From Campylobacteraceae bacterium (GTDB taxonomy: Bacteria; Campylobacterota; Campylobacteria; Campylobacterales; Sulfurospirillaceae): a stretch of DNA of 22,900 nt. Shown here piece after piece: positions 1 to 7,279 of the stretch (the stretch's first letter is position 1; each line of letters opens with the position of its first letter). The stretch lies in NCBI GenBank assembly GCA_027055635.1, contig JALUMZ010000270.1, positions 1 through 22,900 of the forward strand. Reading direction: 5' to 3'. A model generated the notes under the pieces. It saw nothing but the letters and a program-made list of their open reading frames with translations, did no database searches and was not told the DNA's origin. Position numbers and translations under genes: made by a program.

Positions 1-1
1 A

Positions 2-247
2 AGCACTATGGAGATGATTACAGATGGTAAGTCTGCAAAGGATGTTGCGATTGATACCACAAAAGCAGTCATACAATCAGCCATAGTAGGCAAAATGATG
101 CCAGATAGCAATGTAGCATCAAATCTAGTAGATGCTGCGCTTGGTGAAGTTGATACCACACAGCAAGGTCCAGCACATTTTGATGGTCTGAAAGATTATG
201 GTCCGGGCTATGCAACTACCCCAACCGGCCAAAAGATGATGAAGTAA
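2..247 (+). CDS. Hypothetical protein, C-terminal part (5' end probably outside the window)
   Basis: The frame is open to the left edge. In-frame ATGs lie at 8 and 14, but no ribosome binding site is visible before either, so the real start is probably upstream of the window. The visible part is about 80 residues: an alanine- and aspartate-rich, probably helical stretch followed by a glycine- and proline-rich tail (GPAHFDGLKDYGPGY). I see no recognisable domain, signal peptide or catalytic motif. It ends in TAA 12 nt before the next gene, whose ribosome binding site AAAAGGGA (246-253) begins in this stop codon, so the two are probably cotranscribed. I do not recognise the family. Confidence 0.55.
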   Translation, partial: STMEMITDGKSAKDVAIDTTKAVIQSAIVGKMMPDSNVASNLVDAALGEVDTTQQGPAHFDGLKDYGPGYATTPTGQKMMK

Positions 248-259
248 AAGGGAAAAATT

Positions 260-1504
260 ATGAAAAATCAAAAATTTGTAAAAATAGTACTCGCCATACT
301 TTGTATTATCTCTATAGCATATGGCAAAACTAGCAGTAGTCTCTACTCTTCACTTGTTGCCCGCTCCATTGGGCTTGAGATGAGCCACGAAAGCTTACAG
401 GCAAAAAATAGTATCAGTATAGATTTAAATCGTGTTAATAAGAGTGCTTCTGAATATCTTAAAGATAGAGGCTTTAGACTTAGAATGGCACTTGTAACAT
501 TAGATGAGCACAAAGGAGAGCGGCACTACATAGAGGGTTTGGTCGTCCATACTGACGGGCTTGGGAGAAGTATTGAAACAAAATTCAAAACAATATACAA
601 AATTCAAAAAAGAAAATATATAAGTGTGCAAGATTTACATCTGCAAAACTATTCAGAACCAAGAGGTATGTTTTTTATAGTTCCTGCAAATAGATTAGAT
701 ACATCTTCACTAAAAAACCTAACTTTCAAAGGAGCATTTAGAAGAGTCAATTCTGTCGCTAGAAGACTCAACAGTTTCGGTGTCGAGGCGGATATGCAAC
801 CTGTAAATTATAAACTTGTCCTGTTTTTAATGGACAAACTAAATAGGGGTGATGATATCTACTCTGTATTTTCGGCTATACCTTTTAGTCAAAGAGGTAA
901 AATTGCAAAAAATATAAAAACAAAAGACGGGTGGAGAATTATGGCACTTGATGCAAAGTTTGCATATAACGGAGGTGCACCAAAATATCTCAATGTTTTA
1001 CGGAAGAAAGATGATTACTTGATACCAATTGCAAGCTACAGCACTCACAGTCTTATAAAATCCATACAAACTGCTCTTAGCGAAAAGGGTTATGATGTCG
1101 GATATATGGACGGCAAACTAAATAGCGAAACAAAAAAAGCGATAAGAAAATATCTTGTCAACTCCGGATTTAATAAAAAATCAAAACTTTCAGATGATTT
1201 ATTGTGGTTTATGCGTCAATACAAAGGGAAAAATGTCTCTAAAATCGTACAAGCCACACTTACTATAAATGGTATAAATATAGGTGCAATAGATGGTAAA
1301 ATAGGACCAAACACCATAAGAGGAATCAAAAGATATCAGAAAAAGTTCGGAATAAAAGGTGATGGTAAAATTACACCGGAGTTGGTTCGTCTGCTTTTGG
1401 CAACATCAAAAAATGTAGCTATATATAGTCGTATGAGAAATTATTTTGAAAAGCCAATTTCTCTTAATAATTTTCGCGATAAAATGTGGAAAAATGAGTT
1501 ATAG
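260..1504 (+). CDS. Exported protein with two C-terminal peptidoglycan-binding domains
   Basis: A 414-residue protein. Residues 1-23 form a signal peptide: basic start, hydrophobic core VLAILCIISIAYG, then a polar run. The C-terminal part has two copies of the PG_binding_1 fold, about residues 265-312 and 325-382. Each shows the family's pattern of an aliphatic helix, a G-x-x-x-G-x-x-D-G turn (DVGYMDGKLN; NIGAIDGKIGPNT) and a second helix (IRGIKRYQKKFG). Such domains bind cell-wall peptidoglycan or target another domain to it. The region at about 60-250 matches no family I know but resembles the next gene's product (GLGRS/SIGRS, FIVPANRL/FILPAQKYL, GWRIMALDAKF/GWRVGIITAKF). The start is supported by AAAAGGGA 7 nt upstream. 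It is probably periplasmic and wall-associated. The enzymatic role, if any, is unknown. Confidence 0.75.
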   Translation: MKNQKFVKIVLAILCIISIAYGKTSSSLYSSLVARSIGLEMSHESLQAKNSISIDLNRVNKSASEYLKDRGFRLRMALVTLDEHKGERHYIEGLVVHTDGLGRSIETKFKTIYKIQKRKYISVQDLHLQNYSEPRGMFFIVPANRLDTSSLKNLTFKGAFRRVNSVARRLNSFGVEADMQPVNYKLVLFLMDKLNRGDDIYSVFSAIPFSQRGKIAKNIKTKDGWRIMALDAKFAYNGGAPKYLNVLRKKDDYLIPIASYSTHSLIKSIQTALSEKGYDVGYMDGKLNSETKKAIRKYLVNSGFNKKSKLSDDLLWFMRQYKGKNVSKIVQATLTINGINIGAIDGKIGPNTIRGIKRYQKKFGIKGDGKITPELVRLLLATSKNVAIYSRMRNYFEKPISLNNFRDKMWKNEL

Positions 1505-1513
1505 GAGTATGTT

Positions 1514-2398
1514 ATGAGTAAAATATTTAAGATTATATTAGTTAATGTTGTTGTCATATTTTTTATAGGTTGTGCAGGAGGGAACATAAGCTTACCGTCT
1601 ATTTCACATTCAAAATTAACTCAACCAATTATAGCAGAAGGCGTAATAAATATGCCAAAAGATGCTGCACAAGTTATTTTAGCAGTAAGTGCCAAGATAA
1701 TAAAATCAAATAAAAGAATTAGGGATGTTATTTTTCAAGAAAGTTTTAGATCAAGACTCACTGATGCAAAACTCTTTAGATTTGACAATGCCATACTCAC
1801 CTCATACAATTCAGATGTGGATTTTAAAAGATTGAGTGCTGATCTCTTCTTTAAAGACTCTATAGGAAGAAGTGTTGCATATAGTATAGGTGTTGCATAT
1901 AGTGTAAATAGGGGAAAGATTAATATTTCTAACTTAAAGGTAACTGATAAATTCACAAATGTTTCCGATACAGTCTGTTTTATTTTACCGGCACAAAAGT
2001 ATCTTAGGCTCAATGTGAGAAATATACCTAGAAATTTTTACAAACTATATAGATTTGCAGCAAGAAATGCAATTACTCCAGAACAAGCCCAAAGATATAG
2101 GGGTAAATCCAAATGGGCAATTATGGTATTTGTATTAAATCGCATGTCAAAATCCGCTACATTTAGCCTTGGTGTTTCGGATAATAAAAATGACTATGAC
2201 AAAGGAGATACAACATCAACAAAATATATAAACTATAAGGGCTGGAGAGTTGGGATTATTACGGCTAAATTTCATCTAATGCAACCAGATAGCATGAAAA
2301 AGCTGTATGCAAAGGCTATTTATAAACCGGGTAAGGAGAATAATAAAAGTACATTTTTTCAAAAATCAAAGTTAATAGGACTGTATAGAATAAGATAG
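1514..2398 (+). CDS. Putative lipoprotein, paralogous to the preceding protein's core domain
   Basis: A 294-residue protein. The N-terminus has a lipoprotein signal: a hydrophobic core followed by the lipobox FIGC, with Cys20 as the lipidation site. It should therefore sit in the inner or outer membrane facing the periplasm. The start ATG is chosen because AGGAG (1503-1507) lies 6 nt upstream; the ATG at 1509 runs straight into a stop. It is 9 nt downstream of the peptidoglycan-binding gene. Three blocks resemble that protein in the same order: DSIGRS with following strands, FILPAQKYL, and YKGWRVGIITAKF. The peptidoglycan-binding domains are missing here. This suggests duplicated partners of one envelope complex, which is inference from local alignment by eye. 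No known function is recognised. Confidence 0.7.
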   Translation: MSKIFKIILVNVVVIFFIGCAGGNISLPSISHSKLTQPIIAEGVINMPKDAAQVILAVSAKIIKSNKRIRDVIFQESFRSRLTDAKLFRFDNAILTSYNSDVDFKRLSADLFFKDSIGRSVAYSIGVAYSVNRGKINISNLKVTDKFTNVSDTVCFILPAQKYLRLNVRNIPRNFYKLYRFAARNAITPEQAQRYRGKSKWAIMVFVLNRMSKSATFSLGVSDNKNDYDKGDTTSTKYINYKGWRVGIITAKFHLMQPDSMKKLYAKAIYKPGKENNKSTFFQKSKLIGLYRIR

Positions 2399-2413
2399 TT
2401 TTAGACGCAAAAC

Positions 2414-2482
2414 AATTAAGTGCTCAGCCATAATAAATAATATATTTCATTTATTGTGACTGAGCACTTAATTTATTTTTTT
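2414..2482 (+). terminator. Strong intrinsic terminator with 25-bp stem
   Basis: The arms AATTAAGTGCTCAG (2414-2427) and CTGAGCACTTAATT (2460-2473) are perfectly complementary. The stem continues inward to about 25 bp with one C-A mismatch and one T-G wobble, leaving a loop of about 10 nt (2439-2448). A T-rich run follows (2472-2482, seven Ts in a row at the end). It lies 15 nt after the lipoprotein stop and should end that unit. The outer arms are rich enough to work in the minus direction too, but no minus-strand gene needs it. Confidence 0.85.
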
Positions 2483-2484
2483 GC

Positions 2485-2502
2485 TATAATCTCATCAAAG
2501 GA
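2485..2502 (+). promoter_or_regulatory. Promoter -10 and RBS of the sensor-selAB operon
   Basis: A perfect TATAAT (2485-2490) follows the T tract of the upstream terminator, which fits the T-rich spacer typical of Campylobacterota sigma-70 promoters; no clear -35 is seen. The transcript would start near 2497, right at AAAGGA (2497-2502), so the leader is only about a dozen nucleotides. The TTG start codon lies 6 nt after AAAGGA. Confidence 0.65.
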
Positions 2503-2508
2503 TTTGTT

Positions 2509-3657
2509 TTGGCAAAAAAAAGTTATATGGTTATATCTTTTGTTATGCTTATATCTATGTTATTCTATTTGCTCATGGATAAGAGATTAGGCATAAAAGA
2601 GATCAAACTTGGTGCCTCTTTGCCACTTAGTGGCATAAACCAAAACCTAGGTGATGAGGTAGTAATAGGCTCAGATATCTATTTTAAATATGTCAATTCA
2701 AATGGCGGAGTCAATAATAAAAAAATAAATTTTATATACTATGATGATAAATATGAACCGGAAATTACATTAACAAATATCAATAGACTTATCAACAAAG
2801 ACAAGGTATTTGCTCTGTTTGATTTTGTTGGCACTCCAACAGTCAAGAAAGTTCTTCCAATCATAGAAAAAAAAGGCATCCCTTTTATATCCCCATATAC
2901 AGGCGCAAGCTTTTTAAGAAATCCTGATATTAAAAATATAGTCAACTTTAGAAGCTCTTACAAAGAGGAGATAGACGCGCTTGTCGGATATCTTGTAAAA
3001 ACACAAAAACTGAGTAAATTTTCAATATTTTATCAAAATGACGACTACGGGAAAGAGGGTTACATCGCACTTTTAAGTGCCCTAAAAAAAAGAGCCTTAA
3101 CTCTACAAAGTGAAGGTACATACAAAAGAAATACTCTTTTTATCAAACAAGCGATATATGATATAAAATCAAACAAACCAGAGGCTATTATCTTGGTAGG
3201 TGCATATAAACCAACAGCAAGATTTATAAAAAAAGCAAGGCAAGGCATACTAAAGGATTCTATTTTTTGCCCCATATCATTTGTAAACGCTGATGCGCTT
3301 ATGAGTGAATTAAACAATAATGGCAGAAATATACTTTTTTCCCAAGTTGTTCCCTCGTACAGCGACAATACAAAAATCACGAAAGAATACAAAGAGATGC
3401 TACACCTTTACTATCCTGGACACAAACCAACCTTAGCATCATTTGAATCATTTTTGTCTGCAAAAGTTATGGTAAAAGCACTAAGCGGATTAGGAGCAAA
3501 TATAAATCCAAAAGACTTTTTACATAAAATAAAAAATTTGCCAAACGATACCCTAGGCTCAATAAAAATCAATTATAAAAACTCTCAACTTTTAAATAGA
3601 GTATATATCTCCAAGTTTGAAAATAACAAATTTAAAGTTTTAGCAAGCAAGCCATGA
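2509..3657 (+). CDS. Periplasmic ligand-binding protein (LivJ-like, Peripla_BP_6), probably sensory
   Basis: A 382-residue protein of the type I substrate-binding family that carries amino acids, amides or urea. The N-terminus is a signal or anchor segment (VISFVMLISMLFYLLMD). Next come the family hallmarks: GASLPLSG and AQ-less GDEVVIGSDIYFKYVN, NSNGGVNNKKI, the YDDKYEP strand, and FDFVGTPT with the two-lobe hinge. The start is TTG at 2509 because AAAGGA is correctly spaced; ATG at 2527 is an alternative. No ABC permease or ATPase gene is nearby. Instead the stop overlaps the start of a histidine kinase (ATGA, 3654-3657). This arrangement suggests the protein presents a ligand to the kinase rather than feeding a transporter. 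The ligand cannot be read from the sequence. Confidence 0.8.
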   Translation: MAKKSYMVISFVMLISMLFYLLMDKRLGIKEIKLGASLPLSGINQNLGDEVVIGSDIYFKYVNSNGGVNNKKINFIYYDDKYEPEITLTNINRLINKDKVFALFDFVGTPTVKKVLPIIEKKGIPFISPYTGASFLRNPDIKNIVNFRSSYKEEIDALVGYLVKTQKLSKFSIFYQNDDYGKEGYIALLSALKKRALTLQSEGTYKRNTLFIKQAIYDIKSNKPEAIILVGAYKPTARFIKKARQGILKDSIFCPISFVNADALMSELNNNGRNILFSQVVPSYSDNTKITKEYKEMLHLYYPGHKPTLASFESFLSAKVMVKALSGLGANINPKDFLHKIKNLPNDTLGSIKINYKNSQLLNRVYISKFENNKFKVLASKP

Positions 3658-5255
3658 AAGATTTTTTTAAATATGCCAATAAAAAACTAGAAAATGTAAA
3701 ATTTGCCAATAAAACAAAAATCCTAATTTTTACAATCTTTGGAGGAACAATACTAATAGGCTTTTTGATGTTCATCTCTATATTTGCACTCAAATATGAC
3801 TTTGAAGCACTCTTTGTAAATCTTACAAAACCTCAAGTTAAACTTGAAGAGATAAAAGATATATACCAAGTCAATATCAAAGAGACACTAAGTGCAATAA
3901 AAGAGAATCAAATAAGCAAAGCTGAGGGTATAGAGGTGTTGAGTCTCGCTGAACAAATCATAAAAAAACAGTGGAGAGAGTATAAAGCAGAAGAGAATGA
4001 AAAGATAGGAGGATTGCCTGAATTTGCAAGTAACTGGCTAAACTTTTTCTTACTTCAAAGAGATAAAACGCAAAAAACAGTATTTGAACAAAGAATCATC
4101 CAAAATATAGAAAAAAAAATTAAAAGTATCAACAAAAAAACACAAGTAATAATTTCGCTTTTAAACACAAAAAAGAGTATAAAAAATAAAAAAATTATTA
4201 ACGACACGATACTAGAGACTAACTCTATAAATATATATTTATCAACCCTAATCACCAATAATCTTATGCATGCTATTTCAAAAAAAGAGGCAAACGACAG
4301 GCTCTTTAACACAAGCACTATGATGCTGGTATTTCTCATAAGCTTATCTTTTATCTTTATAATATTAGTATCTATAACTATAATAAACAACTTTAAAGAG
4401 CTTCACTATTCACTTGAAGAAAATATTGATAAAAAAACAAAAGAGTTAAGGGCTTTAAATATTTCCCTTGAAAGCAGGATTAGCAAAGAGGTAGAAAATA
4501 GCAGAAAAAAAGATAGTATAATGTTTCAACAAGCAAGACTCGCAAGCATGGGAGAAGTACTACAAAATATTGCACATCAGTGGCGACAACCGCTAGGAAC
4601 ACTGATGATGATAATACAGAGTTTTCAAAGCAAATATGAAGTTGGAAAATTAAATGAAAATTTTCTAAATCAAAGTGTGGATGATGCCTTGAAAATAGGT
4701 CAAAATATGTCGGACACTCTTGATGACTTCAAAAACTTCTTCATGCCAAACCGTGCAAAACAGACATTTGATGTAAAAAAAGCGATTGAAAAATCAATAA
4801 GTCTCTCAAAATATCAACTAGAAAAAGATGAAATAAAATTAGATTTTATGCCAAGCAAAGCTATCAAAACTTATGGGTTTAAAAATGAGTTAATACATGT
4901 AGTACTCAACCTTATCAACAACTCAAAAGATATACTTCTGTCTCGCCCAAATATAGGGGAGAAAAAAATCTTAATAATACTAAAGCAAACAAAGCAAAAA
5001 ATTATAATCAATGTGATAGATAACGGCGGTGGCGTAAAAAATGATATAATAACGAAGATTTTTGACCCATATTTTACAACAAAACACAAAAGCATAGGAA
5101 CAGGGATTGGACTATATATGGCAAAGCAATTAGTAGAGAGACATATGCTAGGTAAAATATACTGCAAAAATATCAAATACAAATTTGGGAAAAAAGAGTT
5201 TTATGATTCTGCGATGTTTAGCGTAGAGTTACCAATCGAAGGAACCACATCATGA
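3654..5255 (+). CDS. Membrane sensor histidine kinase (HQWRQPL type)
   Basis: A 533-residue protein. Transmembrane segments at about residues 24-47 and 222-245 enclose a lysine- and glutamate-rich, largely helical periplasmic sensor domain of about 175 residues. A coiled-coil-like linker (245-290) leads to the dimerisation and phosphoacceptor helix, with His308 in IAHQWRQPLG. The ATPase domain has the N box (LNLINNSKD), the G1 box (DNGGGV), the F box (FDPYFTTK) and the G2 box (GTGIGLYMAK). Everything needed for autophosphorylation is present. It overlaps the binding protein upstream and the response regulator downstream by 4 nt each (ATGA), so translational coupling is likely. The inferred role is to sense the ligand-loaded binding protein and phosphorylate the next gene's product. 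Confidence 0.88.
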   Translation: MKDFFKYANKKLENVKFANKTKILIFTIFGGTILIGFLMFISIFALKYDFEALFVNLTKPQVKLEEIKDIYQVNIKETLSAIKENQISKAEGIEVLSLAEQIIKKQWREYKAEENEKIGGLPEFASNWLNFFLLQRDKTQKTVFEQRIIQNIEKKIKSINKKTQVIISLLNTKKSIKNKKIINDTILETNSINIYLSTLITNNLMHAISKKEANDRLFNTSTMMLVFLISLSFIFIILVSITIINNFKELHYSLEENIDKKTKELRALNISLESRISKEVENSRKKDSIMFQQARLASMGEVLQNIAHQWRQPLGTLMMIIQSFQSKYEVGKLNENFLNQSVDDALKIGQNMSDTLDDFKNFFMPNRAKQTFDVKKAIEKSISLSKYQLEKDEIKLDFMPSKAIKTYGFKNELIHVVLNLINNSKDILLSRPNIGEKKILIILKQTKQKIIINVIDNGGGVKNDIITKIFDPYFTTKHKSIGTGIGLYMAKQLVERHMLGKIYCKNIKYKFGKKEFYDSAMFSVELPIEGTTS

Positions 5256-5941
5256 ATAAAAGAAACTTGGATATTTTAGGAAATTTTAATATACTCTATA
5301 TAGAAGACGAGCCTGAACTACTAAGACATACAGCAACAGTTTTAGAAGATTTTGTACAAAAAATATTTCCTACACTCTCTTGTAAAGAGGCATTGGAGAT
5401 TATACAAAAAAATAGAGTTGATATTATCCTTACGGATATAAATCTAAAACATGAAAATGGGATAGAATTTCTCAAAGAGTTAAAGTTTGAACTAGGATAC
5501 AATATTCCCTCAATAGTTACAACAGCATACACAGATACAGAGTATCTGATAGATGCTATAAAACTCAAAGTAGAGGATTACATAGTAAAGCCCATAAACA
5601 TAAAAGATCTGTTAAATTCAATACACGATGTACTTTTGCCGATTGCGCAAGAAAAAGAGATAAAAAAATCTTACAATATGATTAGAACAATCTCTGCAGT
5701 TACTGACGGCAAACAAGTTGAGCTTGTCAAGTTTATACTTAAAAACCTTGATGATGAATCCATGTTTAACTACTCTTACGGTGATATTATGAATCAAATA
5801 GATGTAAGCAAACCTACTGTAATTAAATTTTTTAGACAACTCTCTCAAAAGGGAATTTTAACAAAAATCCAAAATAGAAAATACTTTTTTAATGAAAACA
5901 GCCTTCCTGATCCCGGCGAAGAAATAGACTGCGAGATATAG
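5252..5941 (+). CDS. Response regulator with receiver and winged-helix-like output domain
   Basis: A 229-residue protein. The receiver domain spans about residues 10-125, with acidic pocket E18-D19-E20 (YIEDEPE), phosphoacceptor Asp62 (IILTDINL), the conserved Thr strand (SIVTTAY) and Lys in DYIVKP. The output region, about 140-222, contains a helix-turn-helix with a wing (YGDIMNQIDVSKPTVIKFF, then LSQKGILTKIQNRKYFF). It is unlike the OmpR, NarL or NtrC output types and looks closer to MarR, ArsR or RepL-like winged helices. It should bind DNA when phosphorylated. It overlaps the kinase gene by 4 nt, and its stop is followed immediately by the selA start with no gap. Its targets are unknown; its own operon and selenoprotein genes are plausible. 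Confidence 0.85.
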   Translation: MNKRNLDILGNFNILYIEDEPELLRHTATVLEDFVQKIFPTLSCKEALEIIQKNRVDIILTDINLKHENGIEFLKELKFELGYNIPSIVTTAYTDTEYLIDAIKLKVEDYIVKPINIKDLLNSIHDVLLPIAQEKEIKKSYNMIRTISAVTDGKQVELVKFILKNLDDESMFNYSYGDIMNQIDVSKPTVIKFFRQLSQKGILTKIQNRKYFFNENSLPDPGEEIDCEI

Positions 5942-7279
5942 ATGAAAAACAGACTAAGAGAGATACCCAAAGTAGATAAAATTACAAACAGTAACTATTT
6001 TGACGGGTGCAACAAAAAACTTATAACAAAAATTACAAAAAAACAGATTGAAAATTTAAGGCAAAAACTCATAGGCGGTGAGATCGACAAAATAGACAAT
6101 GATAGACTTTTGCATGAAATAAAAAAAGAGTATGATGAGATTTTCAAACCCTCCTTAAAACCTCTTATCAATGCAACCGGTGTGATTCTACACACAAATA
6201 TGGGAAGAAGCCTCATAAGCGAAGAGTTATTTAAAAAAGCCCTACCGCTTATCAGCAGCTACTCAAACTTAGAATATAACCTCAAAGATGGTTGCCGGGG
6301 CGAGAGGTATGAGCATGTAAGCTCGCACTTTAAAAATCTACTCGGGGTAGAAGATGTTTTGGTAGTTAATAATAACGCGAGCGCTGTATTTTTAATTCTA
6401 AATACTTTTGCCAAAAACAAAGAAGTTATAGTTTCAAGAGGTGAACTTGTAGAGATAGGCGGTAGCTTTAGAATACCTGAAGTTATGAGTCAAAGTGGAG
6501 CAATCTTAAGAGAAGTAGGTGCCACCAACAAAACAAAACCAAGTGATTATGAAAACAATATAAATGAAAACACAAAAATACTCATGAAAGTTCATCAGTC
6601 AAATTTTACCATAGAGGGCTTTAGTGAAAGCGTACCTTACAAAAAGATTAAAGAGCTTTCTATACAGAATGGTTTGCTTGATTACTATGATTTAGGGAGT
6701 GGATATATACCAGTTTTACCATATAATTTAGGTCAAAAAGAGCCTTCACTTACAGAAATATTAAAGACCAATCCATCCCTTATCAGCTTTAGCGGAGATA
6801 AGCTTTTTGGCTCCGTCCAAGCCGGAATCATAGCAGGAAAAAAGGAGCTAATAAGCAAACTCAAAAAAAATCAACTCTTAAGAATGTTAAGAGTTGACAA
6901 GTTAACTCTATCCTTGCTTGAAGAGACTATAAAATATTACTTAAAAGAGGAGTTTGAAAAAATCCCAACACTTGATATGCTTTTTACAAGTATAGAAGAG
7001 CTTAAAAAAAGAGCTCTTTATATACAGGATTTAATCGGCAAAAAGTATTGCAAAGTGATACAGAGTGAAACTATAATGGGCGGAGGTACCCTACCTAATC
7101 GTAAATTTCCTACTATTGCCCTTTGGCTAGAAGGGAAGGCAGATATACTAGAGCGGGAGTTTAGAAAGAATCTCATTATAGGAAGAATAGAAAATGATAA
7201 ATTTTTGCTAGATTTTAGAAGTATTCAAAAAAAAGATGAACCCCTCTTGATTAAAACTCTACAAAAGGTGTTTTCATGA
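5942..7279 (+). CDS. selA: L-seryl-tRNA(Sec) selenium transferase SelA
   Basis: A 445-residue protein, close to the usual length of about 440-465. The PLP-dependent enzyme converts seryl-tRNA(Sec) to selenocysteyl-tRNA(Sec) using selenophosphate. Family motifs are in order: the N-terminal helical tRNA-binding domain (1-75), INATGVILHTNMGRS, NNNASAVFL, SRGELVEIGGSFRIP, VHQSNFTIEGF, DLGSGY, and SFSGDKLFGSVQAGII with the Schiff-base lysine at about Lys287. The start ATG directly follows the response regulator's TAG, and the last bases overlap the selB start (ATGA). It must work with tRNA(Sec) (selC) and selenophosphate synthetase (selD), neither of which I find in this window. Confidence 0.97.
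   Translation: MKNRLREIPKVDKITNSNYFDGCNKKLITKITKKQIENLRQKLIGGEIDKIDNDRLLHEIKKEYDEIFKPSLKPLINATGVILHTNMGRSLISEELFKKALPLISSYSNLEYNLKDGCRGERYEHVSSHFKNLLGVEDVLVVNNNASAVFLILNTFAKNKEVIVSRGELVEIGGSFRIPEVMSQSGAILREVGATNKTKPSDYENNINENTKILMKVHQSNFTIEGFSESVPYKKIKELSIQNGLLDYYDLGSGYIPVLPYNLGQKEPSLTEILKTNPSLISFSGDKLFGSVQAGIIAGKKELISKLKKNQLLRMLRVDKLTLSLLEETIKYYLKEEFEKIPTLDMLFTSIEELKKRALYIQDLIGKKYCKVIQSETIMGGGTLPNRKFPTIALWLEGKADILEREFRKNLIIGRIENDKFLLDFRSIQKKDEPLLIKTLQKVFS

Noticed and set aside
2739..3392. Minus-strand frames opposite the binding-protein gene
   Set aside because: Hydrophobic-looking only because the sense strand is Lys- and Asn-rich; no start signal or homology.
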